Shown here piece by piece: positions 25,261 to 34,189 of a stretch of 59,232 nucleotides of DNA. Made by a program: the position numbers and the translations under genes. Where the stretch lies: contig JAOQAI010000018.1 in NCBI GenBank assembly GCA_025963645.1, positions 1 to 59,232 on the forward strand. Reading direction: 5' to 3'. The number at the start of each line of letters is the position of its first letter. The stretch's first letter is position 1. Below the pieces are notes generated by a model. The model did not search any database. It was given only the letters and a program-made list of their open reading frames with translations, and had not been told where the DNA came from. The DNA is from Flaviaestuariibacter sp. (GTDB taxonomy: Bacteria > Bacteroidota > Bacteroidia > Chitinophagales > Chitinophagaceae).

Positions 25261-26526
25261 TTAAATCATCTCGCTGCCAAAATAGCCTTGCAGGCTTTTC
25301 GGCAATACAATGCCGTTTTCGGTTTGATGATTCTCCAGCAGGCAAGCCAGTATTCGCGGCAATGCCAGGGAGCTGCCATTCAGCGAATGCACCAGTTGCG
25401 TTTTGCCTTCGTCCTTGAAGCGGATCTTCATGCGGTGGGTCTGGTAGGCTTCAAAGTTAGATACGGAGCTTACTTCCAGCCAACGCTCCTGTGCCGCGCT
25501 CCACACTTCAAAATCGTAAGTAAGGGCAGACGTGAAGCTCATATCGCCACCGCACAACCGAAGAACGCGGTAGGGAAGTTCTAAAGATTGGATCAGCTTT
25601 TCCACATGGGCCACCATGTCTTCCAAAGCTTCATAGCTCTTGTCAGGATGCACCAGTTGCACGATCTCCACTTTATCAAACTGGTGCAGCCGGTTCAGTC
25701 CGCGAACGTCCTTTCCATAGCTCCCGGCCTCGCGGCGAAAGCAAGGCGTGTAAGCGGTCATCTTCACCGGCAATTCAGCCTCTTTCAGGATCACATCGCG
25801 ATAGATATTCGTTACCGGCACTTCGGCGGTTGGTATCAGGTATAGATTATCTTCCGTTACATGATACATCTGCCCTTCCTTGTCAGGCAGTTGCCCGGTG
25901 CCATACGCCGAAGCCTCGTTCACCATGTGGGGCGGCATATACTCGGTGTAGCCCGCCGCCGTATTATAATCGAGAAAATACTGTATCAGTGCCCGTTGCA
26001 GCTTGGCGCCTTTGCCTTTATATACCGGGAAGCCGCTGCCTGTTATTTTATTGCCTAACTCAAAATCAATGAGGTCGTATTTCTTAGCGAGGTCCCAATG
26101 AGGCACCGCACCGGCATGCAATTGCGGCTTGCTGCCACCGGTGCGCACTTCTTCATTGTCCTCGGGTGTTTTGCCGCGGGGCACTAATGGCGAAGGAAGA
26201 TTGGGAAGGCGAACCAACAGCTCCGCTACTCTTTTTTCGGCTACAGCCAGTCCTTCCTCTATCGGCGCCAGCGTTTGCTTAAATCCTTCTACTTCGTTTT
26301 TGCGGGCTGCCGCTTCCTCTTTTTGGCCTTTCGCCATCAACTGCCCGATCTCTTTCGATGCTGCATTGATCTTGGCCTTTGTTTCATCATATTGAAAATT
26401 CAGCGCCTTGCGGTTATCATCCAATGCTATGATCTCATCAACCAGTTCGATCTCCTTAAAGTTCTTTACGCCCAGGCGTTCTTTCACAGCTTCGGTATCA
26501 TTACGTAAAGTAGCCAGTTGCAACAT
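25261..26526 (-). CDS. serS: Seryl-tRNA synthetase
   Basis: Class II aminoacyl-tRNA synthetase charging tRNA-Ser. The 421-residue protein has the N-terminal tRNA-binding coiled coil (about residues 28-100) and the catalytic core with motif 1 region GSGFPVYKGKGAKLQRALI, motif 2 MTAYTPCFRREAGSYGKD (about 257-274) followed by GLNRLHQFDKVE, and motif 3 GSSLALPRILACLLEN (near 383-398). The length is standard. The start MLQLATLRNDTEAVKERL fits homologues, and a matching promoter box lies 25 bases upstream. Confidence 0.97.
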   Translation of the reverse strand: MLQLATLRNDTEAVKERLGVKNFKEIELVDEIIALDDNRKALNFQYDETKAKINAASKEIGQLMAKGQKEEAAARKNEVEGFKQTLAPIEEGLAVAEKRVAELLVRLPNLPSPLVPRGKTPEDNEEVRTGGSKPQLHAGAVPHWDLAKKYDLIDFELGNKITGSGFPVYKGKGAKLQRALIQYFLDYNTAAGYTEYMPPHMVNEASAYGTGQLPDKEGQMYHVTEDNLYLIPTAEVPVTNIYRDVILKEAELPVKMTAYTPCFRREAGSYGKDVRGLNRLHQFDKVEIVQLVHPDKSYEALEDMVAHVEKLIQSLELPYRVLRLCGGDMSFTSALTYDFEVWSAAQERWLEVSSVSNFEAYQTHRMKIRFKDEGKTQLVHSLNGSSLALPRILACLLENHQTENGIVLPKSLQGYFGSEMI

Positions 26527-26550
26527 GTTCTATTCGGTTTTGAAGTGCGG

Positions 26551-26558
26551 CAAAGATA
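26551..26558 (-). promoter_or_regulatory. Putative -7 box (TATCTTTG) of serS
   Basis: The minus strand reads TATCTTTG, an exact TAnnTTTG match, 25 bases upstream of the serS ATG. No convincing -33 element was identified. Confidence 0.5.
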
Positions 26559-26629
26559 ATAGCTATAAAATAGTGGGAAGGGTGCGGTATAAAGGCAAAT
26601 GGCTCATTTCGACAATAGACGGATAACCA

Positions 26630-29314
26630 TTAATGTATCAACACCCACGCTGCCCATTTATTAACATCCTCTCGGTATTGGTTCTTGAGTTTTGTCTGCG
26701 TTGTTGCAAAGGCTTCTTCTATAGAAACACCTTCAAAAAGATGCTTGTAAAGTTCCTGCATGAATTCGGCGCTCTCTGCATCCGGCACTTTCCACAGGCT
26801 CATGAGCAGGTACCGAACACCCGCCATCTTAAAAGCGCGTTGTAATCCAAAAACTCCTTCACTTCCTTTTACCTCACCCAGACCAGTTTCGCAGGCAGAA
26901 AGCACTACGAGTTTGGTATTAGGAAGATACAGATTTGATACTTCGTACGCAGTGAGGATGCCATCATCACCTCCGGCTCCTTTCCCTTCCCAACCAGCAT
27001 TGGCTCCAGCCAGCAACAGGCCTGAGCGCAGAAGGGGATCGTTAGAAGACGTAAAAACCGTTGCTTGTTTGTTTGTTTGAAAAAGTTTCCCATCTCCTTT
27101 GTCCACTTGAGGATTGGGAAAGAAAAATCCATGTGTAGCAATGTGCAGCACCGCAGGTGAAGCATTGCCATCCAGGGAATTAAAGCTTTGTTCAGTAGCA
27201 GCGTATCCACTATATAGTTTGACCGAAAAACCTTTTTTCTTACCTGATACCGTTATGCCCTCCACTTCCGTCTTGGTACCCTCGAGGTAGTTCCAGCTAT
27301 CGCCTCTCAAAAATTGCTGGATCCTTAGGTGTGTAGAGTCGGCGATAAAATCAGCTTGCCTTTTTACCGGCAACGCCATATCCGCTCCATAAAGCACACC
27401 ACCATAAAGCACAATAGTATCTCCAGGCAATACTTGCAGTTTTTCCTTATTCAAAAGCACAGCGGAAGTGCTTAGCTGAAGCAGTTGGTATTTATCGCTC
27501 AATACGGTATGCTTGTTTATGGATAAGGCGGCAAAGGATATCTTATGCAGCAACCCCGCAGGGGCATAAAAAATCTTCTTAATGCCATCAAGGGCATTTT
27601 CAAGCGGAGCCCAGATCAGTTCGTAGGCCAATGCATTGCTGGTGACCGTGCTGTTACTTACGTCTCCACCCCGGTAAAAGCTATTAACGGCACCGCTTTC
27701 CTTAAAAAGTTCGAGGAGCTTTCGCTTTTCGAATAGGCGAATCAATAGGGGCTGGGGCCGATCGGGGCGAAGCACTAAAGCCATATAATAATTACTGTCT
27801 GTACTACCATTGCTGCCATCTGTATAGTTAAAGTCCACGAACTCAATAGCAGCTTCTGCATTACTCAGTCCCTGCTGAATGTCCTTCCAGCTTTTCGTAT
27901 CCTGCACTTTTGCAAAAGCTGAGGAGGTTTGCGTCAATTCTTTTTCCATGCGTGCTGTACTATCTTCCAGGTCTTGGGTAAACCGGTTTTGCAACCCTTT
28001 GGTATAAAATCCTGCCAAAAGTTTCTTTTTTGCAACCCATCTTTCATAGGTATGAATAGTGCTGGTGTCCTGCATTTCGTTTACGGTTCTTTTTAACTGT
28101 TGCACCGAGGAAAGCAAGAGATTGCGTGTCTGAAAAGAAATAGCAAAAGGAAGCACTGGAGAAAGTTTGGGGGAAGAAAAATATAGCGAATAATACGTGT
28201 CAAAACCTTTCCTGATATGCTGCAGGTAAGCTGCCTTTTCGGTAGTGTTTGTAAAAAGAGCTATCCCTTGCTGTTGCGCTTTGCTACTTAAAAAAGCTTC
28301 TGTAAAAAAAGTGTCAGCCAGTGCCATATTACCTTCCTCCCAATATACTATTGCCAGGTTATTGCAGGCGGCTTCATAAGCAGCACTCTTCTTGCCCAGT
28401 AGTTTTTCTACTATGAATTTATTTTCGAGAAACAAGGCCTCCGCTTTTTCTATGCGCCCCATTTTAGTATACAGCCACGCAAGGTTGTAGCAATACGAAG
28501 CGTACGCGAGATTTTCTTTTCCTAATAAGTCGGCTACAATTTTTTTTCCTTCCAGTTGCAGCGGTTCCGCTTTTTTGTAGTCGCCCATCACATTATACAA
28601 GGAAGCCAGGTTGCCAAGGGTAGTGGCATATTCGAGGTTCTTTCTGCCGATCAGTTTTTCAGTGATATGACAGCTTTCCAGGTTGAGTGGTTCTGCCTTT
28701 TCATACCTTTTTGTATTAAAATACAAAGCAGCCAGGTTGGAGCAGGAGGCAGCATACTCAAGGCTCTTTTTCCCAGCCGTCTTTTCTATCAGCCCGTGCG
28801 CTTCCAGCAAAAGCTGCTCTTCTTTTTCATATTGCCCCATCTCACCATATAATAGACCAAGACTGGTAGAAGAACCCGCATAATCGAGATGCATCTCCCC
28901 AAGCACAGCTTTGCGCTGTTCCCTGGTTGTAATTAAAAGCGTCTCGGCCTTTTCATATAACCCCATATCGCGATAAAGCATCCCTAGGTTGGTATTATAG
29001 TTAAGTGTTGAGGGATGTGCCTTACCCAAAATGGCCGTTGTAATGACAATAGCTCTCCCGTAAAATTTTTCGGCGGTGTCATACTCACCCAGGTCATGAT
29101 GAAGTTGGGCGATGCTGTTGCAACAGGCTGCATGCATTAGAGTATTTATCGAATCTTCTATAATAAGTTCATATGCCGCATAAAAATTATCAAGGGCTTT
29201 AGTTGGATTTTTTTTGAAATGGATCTCACCTGTTTTATAATATTTTTTCCATTGTTGCCCGTATAGGTTTGCAGCCATGAGAATGGTTAACTGCAGCAGG
29301 AAAATTTTTATCAT
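26630..29314 (-). CDS. Exported TPR-CHAT protein (caspase-like protease domain)
   Basis: Starting at ATG 29314 the protein is 894 residues: a Sec signal peptide (MIKIFLLQLTILMAANLYGQ), roughly eight TPR units (about residues 40-360, of the form YEKAEPLNLE...LGKENLAYA), a helical linker, and a C-terminal CHAT domain (about 590-894). The caspase-type His is in VLHIATHGFFFPN and the Cys in VVLSACETGLGEVKGSEG; both look intact, so peptidase activity is plausible. Related TPR-CHAT proteins include gRAMP-associated Csx29 and gasdermin-activating proteases, but no effector partner is encoded next to it here. Export suggests a periplasmic or surface role. Confidence 0.88.
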   Translation of the reverse strand: MIKIFLLQLTILMAANLYGQQWKKYYKTGEIHFKKNPTKALDNFYAAYELIIEDSINTLMHAACCNSIAQLHHDLGEYDTAEKFYGRAIVITTAILGKAHPSTLNYNTNLGMLYRDMGLYEKAETLLITTREQRKAVLGEMHLDYAGSSTSLGLLYGEMGQYEKEEQLLLEAHGLIEKTAGKKSLEYAASCSNLAALYFNTKRYEKAEPLNLESCHITEKLIGRKNLEYATTLGNLASLYNVMGDYKKAEPLQLEGKKIVADLLGKENLAYASYCYNLAWLYTKMGRIEKAEALFLENKFIVEKLLGKKSAAYEAACNNLAIVYWEEGNMALADTFFTEAFLSSKAQQQGIALFTNTTEKAAYLQHIRKGFDTYYSLYFSSPKLSPVLPFAISFQTRNLLLSSVQQLKRTVNEMQDTSTIHTYERWVAKKKLLAGFYTKGLQNRFTQDLEDSTARMEKELTQTSSAFAKVQDTKSWKDIQQGLSNAEAAIEFVDFNYTDGSNGSTDSNYYMALVLRPDRPQPLLIRLFEKRKLLELFKESGAVNSFYRGGDVSNSTVTSNALAYELIWAPLENALDGIKKIFYAPAGLLHKISFAALSINKHTVLSDKYQLLQLSTSAVLLNKEKLQVLPGDTIVLYGGVLYGADMALPVKRQADFIADSTHLRIQQFLRGDSWNYLEGTKTEVEGITVSGKKKGFSVKLYSGYAATEQSFNSLDGNASPAVLHIATHGFFFPNPQVDKGDGKLFQTNKQATVFTSSNDPLLRSGLLLAGANAGWEGKGAGGDDGILTAYEVSNLYLPNTKLVVLSACETGLGEVKGSEGVFGLQRAFKMAGVRYLLMSLWKVPDAESAEFMQELYKHLFEGVSIEEAFATTQTKLKNQYREDVNKWAAWVLIH

Positions 29315-29596
29315 AAAAGAGCAATGTTGCATGGCGATTGAGAGGAAAAGGTAATGAATTTAATAGCTTCTGTTCACTTACCTCTCCACCGGTTTCATTT
29401 TTACCGCCATTGTTTTGCCACCTTGCAATTCCTAAAATGAGGAATGCGCCGTTTAAAAAATAGTATCCTTAAACAAGTTAGACTTGCGGCAATGTTTTCC
29501 AACTCTTATTCACACCTGGCAGTGATGAACGGTCACCTATAAAGAACGCAGGAAAACCCAGCCTGCCGCTACCTTCGCGTTCAATAAAAAATCCTT

Positions 29597-29944
29597 ATGC
29601 TTAATAGCGACGACTTACAGATACGATGGTGGAAACTCGAAGAGACCCTCATGGCACGCTTCGGCAAAAAGCCCGATGTAGAGAGCATTCTCTACCTCAT
29701 TGGCATCCAGGAACTGGGCGATATCCGCAAGAAATTCTCCAAAGAGCAGAAGCAGGACCTGATGCACGTAGCCGTTTGCACCGTGTTATCGCCCAGCGGC
29801 TATTACGAAATGTCGGGGGTGGATGAAGACGGCTGGCCGCATTTTAAGCAGCTAAAAGCCATGCCCGATATGCCACCCATCGTGCAGGAAAACTTTCTGA
29901 AAGACCATATCTTATTGTATTTTCAGAACCACGAACTGATCTGA
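29597..29944 (+). CDS. Conserved hypothetical cytosolic protein, 115 aa
   Basis: No family is recognised with confidence. The protein is compact and mixed alpha/beta, with WWKLEETLMARFGKKPDVES, LIGIQELGDIRKKFSKEQK and HVAVCTVLSPSGYYE as the striking conserved-looking stretches. It has no signal peptide or membrane segment. The stop lies two bases before the ATG of a cyclophilin gene, so both are probably in one transcript. The 264-base gap upstream shows no other gene. Confidence 0.7.
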   Translation: MLNSDDLQIRWWKLEETLMARFGKKPDVESILYLIGIQELGDIRKKFSKEQKQDLMHVAVCTVLSPSGYYEMSGVDEDGWPHFKQLKAMPDMPPIVQENFLKDHILLYFQNHELI

Positions 29945-29946
29945 TC

Positions 29947-30654
29947 ATGAAAGGACTGCTGCTTTTACTCGCCACCTGTTTCACGCTGCTTGCTTCTGCC
30001 CAAAAGCCCATAAAGCTGAAGAAAAAAGACCGGCGAAGGGATATTGAACTGGTCACCACAGCCGGTACTATCCTCCTGCGGTTATCCGACTCTACACCCT
30101 TCCACCGCGACAACTTTCTGCGGCAGGTAAAGGCGCATTATTACGATAGCATCCTGTTTCACCGCGTCATCAAAGGCTTTATGATCCAGGCTGGTGATGC
30201 CGCTACTAAAGGCATTGTTAGCACGCAGCCCCGCGACAGCACTTCCGCAAGAGCCACTATCCCCGCTGAAATACTCACTACGCTTCACCATCACAAAGGG
30301 GCATTGGCTGCGGCGAGAGAAGGGGACAATGTAAATCCTGAAAAACGCAGCAGTCCTTACCAGTTCTATATTGTGCAGGGACGGACCTTCACGGATGCAG
30401 AAATGGATTCCGTAGAAAAGGCCCGGCTTTTCGGACGTAAGATCCCTGCAGAGCGACGGCAGCTTTATAGGACCATTGGCGGAACGCCGCAACTTGATGG
30501 TAACTATACCGTGTTTGGCAAAGTAGTAAATGGGTTAGATGTAGTGGATAGGATTGCGACAACATCTACGTCTCAATCGCCCCGAGACCGGCCGGTAACG
30601 GATGTACGCATCGTCAAAATGAGGTTGGTAAAAAGAAAAAAGGCGTACAACTAA
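29947..30654 (+). CDS. Exported cyclophilin-type peptidyl-prolyl isomerase
   Basis: Folding catalyst for prolyl bonds. The 235-residue protein has a Sec signal peptide (MKGLLLLLATCFTLLASAQ) and a cyclophilin domain from about residue 38. Landmarks include SDSTPFHRDNFLRQVKAHYYD, SILFHRVIKGFMIQAGD (the FHRVI..FMIQGGD motif carrying the catalytic Arg), YQFYIVQGRTFTDAEMD and NYTVFGKVVNGLDVVDRIA. It is a paralogue of the product at 52432-53118 with the same insert architecture. It is probably periplasmic. Confidence 0.93.
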   Translation: MKGLLLLLATCFTLLASAQKPIKLKKKDRRRDIELVTTAGTILLRLSDSTPFHRDNFLRQVKAHYYDSILFHRVIKGFMIQAGDAATKGIVSTQPRDSTSARATIPAEILTTLHHHKGALAAAREGDNVNPEKRSSPYQFYIVQGRTFTDAEMDSVEKARLFGRKIPAERRQLYRTIGGTPQLDGNYTVFGKVVNGLDVVDRIATTSTSQSPRDRPVTDVRIVKMRLVKRKKAYN

Positions 30655-30756
30655 ACCAGGCATTATTTGTTTTGAATTTAGACAAATCCAGAAATTGCTC
30701 CTCAATTCTTTTTTCTTTAACAAAGCTGTCTATATTGCAATCCTAATTATTGATTT

Positions 30757-31134
30757 ATGAACTATCCCGAGAACCTGCGCTACACCAAAGACCATGAATG
30801 GATCCGCATTGAAGGCGAGGAAGCAACTATAGGTATAACAGAATTTGCGCAACACGAATTAGGCGATATAGTATATGTGGAAGTGGAAACGATTGGCCAA
30901 CACATGGATGAAGGCAGCGTGTTTGGAACGGTAGAAGCAGTGAAAACCGTATCTGATCTTTTCCTGCCGCTTAGCGGAACGCTTACTGAATTAAACCCAA
31001 AACTAGCCGCCAACCCCGAGCTCGTTAATACCGATCCTTACGGCGACGGGTGGATGGTAAAAATGAAAATAGACGATGCTTCATCGGTCGATAGTTTGAT
31101 GGATGCCGCCGCTTACGGAGCATTGGTCAGCTAA
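30757..31134 (+). CDS. gcvH: Glycine cleavage system H protein
   Basis: Lipoyl carrier that shuttles the aminomethyl group between the P, T and L proteins. The 125-residue protein has the H-protein sequence LRYTKDHEWIRIEGEEATIG and lipoylation motif GSVFGTVEAVKTVSDLFLP, with Lys near residue 63 as the lipoylated residue, and the end motif NPELVNTDPYGDGWMVKMK. The length is standard. The other gcv genes are not in this window. Confidence 0.97.
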   Translation: MNYPENLRYTKDHEWIRIEGEEATIGITEFAQHELGDIVYVEVETIGQHMDEGSVFGTVEAVKTVSDLFLPLSGTLTELNPKLAANPELVNTDPYGDGWMVKMKIDDASSVDSLMDAAAYGALVS

Positions 31135-31194
31135 GAAAATGACATTAATAAATCCAAAAAGGACGACACACCGTAAATTAAATCACCCAACTAC

Positions 31195-31731
31195 TTGAAC
31201 GCCAAGCTCACATACGATGAAGGTGAACTGGTTGCCTTGTTGAAGAACAAGAATGACCAGGCGTTTAGTTATCTCTATGATAACTATGCAGGTGCTCTGT
31301 ATGGTGTAGTGAAGCAGATCGTGACGGACACAGAGATGTGTAATGATGTGGTGCAGGAGGTATTTGTAAGCATTTGGCGGAAGATTGATTCCTATGATGC
31401 TTCCAAAGGACGCTTGTTCACGTGGATGTTGAATGTAGCCCGCAATGCCTCTATTGATAAAGTGCGTTCGCGGAACTACCAGCAGTCCCTGAAGCAACAG
31501 CCGATTGATGATAATGAATTGTCTCACCCGGTAGTGCGGATGGGCATTGATGATTTTGGATTGAAAAAGGTGTTGTCAAAACTGAAAGATGAACAACGCA
31601 TGCTGGTGGACCTGAGTTATTACCAGGGATACACGCATGAACAAATAGCAAAAGCATTGAACATACCGTTAGGAACGGTAAAAACAAGATTAAGAGCTGC
31701 CCTAATGCAGTTAAGAACCATGTTATCATAA
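31195..31731 (+). CDS. ECF sigma-70 family RNA polymerase sigma factor
   Basis: Directs RNA polymerase to stress- or envelope-regulated promoters. The 178-residue protein has region 2 (AFSYLYDNYAGALYGVVKQI, VVQEVFVSIWRKIDSYDASKG, RLFTWMLNVARNASIDKVRSR) and region 4 (LVDLSYYQGYTHEQIAKALN, IPLGTVKTRLRAALMQLR) with the helix-turn-helix. The frame opens with TTG at 31195 and no ATG precedes the core, so TTG is taken as the start. The downstream anti-sigma gene starts two bases after the stop, implying a paired control unit. Confidence 0.94.
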   Translation: MNAKLTYDEGELVALLKNKNDQAFSYLYDNYAGALYGVVKQIVTDTEMCNDVVQEVFVSIWRKIDSYDASKGRLFTWMLNVARNASIDKVRSRNYQQSLKQQPIDDNELSHPVVRMGIDDFGLKKVLSKLKDEQRMLVDLSYYQGYTHEQIAKALNIPLGTVKTRLRAALMQLRTMLS

Positions 31732-31733
31732 AA

Positions 31734-32528
31734 GTGAACGTAAAAGAATACATATCAACCGGCATCATTGAAAGCTACGTAATGGGCTTGACTACTGAGA
31801 CTGAATCTCGGGAGTTTGAGGCCTTGCAGGCCCAGTATCCGGAGATTGCCGCTGCCAGGGACGCTTTTGAGCGAGCCTTGGAAGAGCGTCTTTTACAGGA
31901 TGCGTCACCGCCGCCATCTTTCCTGAAAGAAAAGATTCTAAAGGATTTGGAAACTGCACAATCATCTGGTGTTTATAATAATGATCAGGCGGAAGAAGCC
32001 CCGGTACGCCAGATGAATCCCTGGAAATGGATGGCAGCCGCTTCTGTGATCTTATTGGCCGGTTCTGTATTGTGGGGCGTTTCCACCAATAACAAATACC
32101 AGGAATTAAAAGCTACCGCTTCCACAAACCAGGCTTTGCAGACGGAATTGGAGCAGACAAAAGCACGGCTTTCCGCTTTGCAGCAAGATGCGTCAGCCCT
32201 GCAAAAGCCGGGTATAAAGATGGCTTCCCTGCAGGGTTTGCCGGCAACGCCTACTGCGCAGGTTACGGTTGCCTGGGACACAACCAGTAAAGATGTTTAC
32301 CTGATCATCAATAACCTGCCGCAACCTGCCTCCGATCAGCAATACCAGCTATGGGCCTTACTGGATGGCAAGCCAGTGGACTTAGGTGTATTTGATATAA
32401 AGCAGGAAAAGCTATTGGTGAAAATGAAGAATGCACAGGGTGCCCAGGCCTTCGCCATCACGCTGGAGCCCAAAGGTGGCAACCCAACCCCTACCATGGA
32501 TAAAATGACCGTTTACGGAAAATTATAA
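31734..32528 (+). CDS. RskA-like membrane anti-sigma factor
   Basis: Partner of the preceding sigma factor, expected to hold it inactive at the membrane. The 264-residue protein begins at GTG 31734. It has an N-terminal helical sigma-binding region (YISTGIIESYVMGLTTETE), one transmembrane segment (about residues 100-117, WMAAASVILLAGSVLWGV), a coiled coil, and a periplasmic RskA domain (VTVAWDTTSKDVYLIINNLP, QQYQLWALLDGKPVDLGVFD). No zinc-binding HxxxCxxC motif is present, as is usual for RskA types. Confidence 0.9.
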   Translation: MNVKEYISTGIIESYVMGLTTETESREFEALQAQYPEIAAARDAFERALEERLLQDASPPPSFLKEKILKDLETAQSSGVYNNDQAEEAPVRQMNPWKWMAAASVILLAGSVLWGVSTNNKYQELKATASTNQALQTELEQTKARLSALQQDASALQKPGIKMASLQGLPATPTAQVTVAWDTTSKDVYLIINNLPQPASDQQYQLWALLDGKPVDLGVFDIKQEKLLVKMKNAQGAQAFAITLEPKGGNPTPTMDKMTVYGKL

Positions 32529-32640
32529 ATCCAAAGAATTTTATTCAACGTATATAACCCTGATCACCTTGTGGCTTACTATGTGATCATATAGTTGGTT
32601 AAAGGGGCTTTTTCTAAGGCTCCTTTCTTTATTTTGCACC

Positions 32641-33006
32641 ATGTCATTTCTAAAGTCAAAAAGACTTTTATTACCCCTTCTCTATACTTTTTTCCTATCA
32701 GTTCTCTTCTTTTTACCAGGTGCTGCCTTTCCTAAAGCCTCCTGGTTGGATCTTATTTATTTTGATAAGCTTGTACACGTAGGCTTGTTTGCCTTGCTTG
32801 CCTTCTTGTGGTGTTGGGCATTATTGCTTACCCACGCACAATTAATAAAACTGTTTTTGCTGCTTGCTGCGTATGGATTGGGAGTGGAAATTATTCAAGA
32901 GACATGGGTCTTGCACCGCTCTTTTGATTGGGTGGACTGGTTAGCCGATACTATCGGAGCAAGCTTTGGAATTTTGGTGCACCGGCGGGTTTATATAAAA
33001 AAATAG
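32641..33006 (+). CDS. VanZ-like family small membrane protein
   Basis: The 121-residue protein has three to four hydrophobic segments and the VanZ-family pattern of polar residues within membrane helices: FDKLVHVGLFALLAFLW, GLGVEIIQETWVLHRSFDWVDWLAD (as EIIQETW, SFDWVDWLADTIG). VanZ-like proteins affect teicoplanin resistance in some Firmicutes, but in Bacteroidota their role is unknown. A strong hairpin directly follows the stop codon. Confidence 0.85.
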   Translation: MSFLKSKRLLLPLLYTFFLSVLFFLPGAAFPKASWLDLIYFDKLVHVGLFALLAFLWCWALLLTHAQLIKLFLLLAAYGLGVEIIQETWVLHRSFDWVDWLADTIGASFGILVHRRVYIKK

Positions 33007-33028
33007 ACCCCTGTGGAAACAGGGGTCG
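33007..33028 (+). terminator. Terminator-like hairpin after the VanZ-like gene
   Basis: GACCCCTGT, loop GGAA, ACAGGGGTC is a perfect nine-base stem starting one base after the stop codon. No T-tract follows, so it may instead protect the 3' end. The next 280 bases contain a near-duplicate (ACTGCTTATG, twice within about 20 bases) and A/T-rich sequence but no gene I can support. Confidence 0.65.
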
Positions 33029-33312
33029 CAACCAAAACTAACTGCTTATGAGAAAATTGACTGCTTATGTGAGAAATTCTTACTTATAAAACGCAATAAT
33101 ACTGCCAGATATTACACTTCTGATGTTAACGCTTTCAAAAATCTAAAGAACTTGTATAATCTGCTGACATTTACACTATTTCGAAAATGATGCCAGCTTT
33201 TTAGAGCAAATACGTAAAATACACAACCCGGGTTTTTGTGTATATCAGTCCACAAGAAAGTACAAATTGTGTAATTATGCAATAGCGTAACATTGCACAT
33301 TCGTTTTTTATT

Positions 33313-34023
33313 ATGGGTCAAAAGAAACTGGTGCGTTTTGCGGAGATAAAAACATTTTCGAACGTACTGCAATATCCCGAAGGGATGCCTGGTGCCTGGA
33401 AAGATTTTTTTAAAAATGAAAATCCCATCACCCTTGAGCTGGCTTGCGGAAAAGGAGAATATGCCGTAGGGCTGGCAGCACTTTACGGGAAGCGAAATTT
33501 TATCGGGGTTGACTTAAAGGGAAACCGTTTATGGGTTGGCGCTAAGAAAGCGATTCAAATGGGATTGTCCAATGTTGCCTTTTTGCGCATCCAGATTGAC
33601 GGCATCACTAAATTCTTCGCTTCCGGTGAAGTAGATGAGATCTGGATCACCTTCCCTGATCCGCAGTTGCGGGTATCAAAAGATAAAAAGAGACTGACTC
33701 ATCCTAAATTCCTGCGATTTTACCAGCAGGTTTTAAAACCCGGTGGCAGGATCCATCTTAAAACCGATAGCCCGGTTCTCTATGATTTCACTAAGAAGGT
33801 AATTGAGCTTTGCCGTTGTACCTTACTCGAGGATATGGATAATGTGCATGCACAGTCCCACCTAAAGCCGGAGCTACAGATCAAAACACATTATGAGGCT
33901 TTGGATATTGCTGGCTCCAACCGGGTGCACTATCTTTCGTTTACGCTTCCTCAGACCCTTCCCGGCAAGGAAGTGGATATAGTCTTGCATAATTTATTAA
34001 AAGAGAATGCCGGAATTAGTTGA
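33313..34023 (+). CDS. trmB: tRNA (guanine-N7-)-methyltransferase
   Basis: Methylates G46 of tRNA. The 236-residue protein has the AdoMet-binding ELACGKGEYAVGLA (about residues 44-57), FIGVDLKGNRLWVGA (about 65-79), and the TrmB motif IWITFPDPQLRVSKDKKRLTHPKFL (as WITFPDPQ and KKRLTHPKFL). In most TrmB the motif continues with Trp and basic residues after FPDP; the Gln-Leu-Arg form is common in Bacteroidota. The 3' end overlaps the next gene by 17 bases. Confidence 0.94.
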   Translation: MGQKKLVRFAEIKTFSNVLQYPEGMPGAWKDFFKNENPITLELACGKGEYAVGLAALYGKRNFIGVDLKGNRLWVGAKKAIQMGLSNVAFLRIQIDGITKFFASGEVDEIWITFPDPQLRVSKDKKRLTHPKFLRFYQQVLKPGGRIHLKTDSPVLYDFTKKVIELCRCTLLEDMDNVHAQSHLKPELQIKTHYEALDIAGSNRVHYLSFTLPQTLPGKEVDIVLHNLLKENAGIS

Positions 34024-34189
34024 AGGGGAAGATTATTACTGGAGTGAGGAAGGGTATGTAGTGCTCACGGAAAAACATCACATGAACCGGGGTTATTGCT
34101 GCGGCATGGGTTGTAAGCACTGTCCCTTTTATTATGATGCAGTACCGGAGCCAAAGCAATCGGAATTAATAGCACAACGGAAATCATGA
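34007..34189 (+). CDS. DUF5522 family small cysteine-rich protein, 60 aa
   Basis: Short protein with YYWSEEGYVVLTEKHHMNRG followed by YCCGMGCKHCPF, matching the small DUF5522 family; the four cysteines (CC...C..C) could bind zinc or an iron-sulfur cluster. Function is not established. It overlaps trmB by 17 bases and the following ATL gene by four bases (ATGA), so the three genes form a translationally coupled operon. Confidence 0.85.
   Translation: MPELVEGEDYYWSEEGYVVLTEKHHMNRGYCCGMGCKHCPFYYDAVPEPKQSELIAQRKS

Noticed and set aside
26630..29314. CRISPR-associated (Csx29-type) TPR-CHAT protein
   Set aside because: No cas genes or repeat array nearby, and the protein has a signal peptide.
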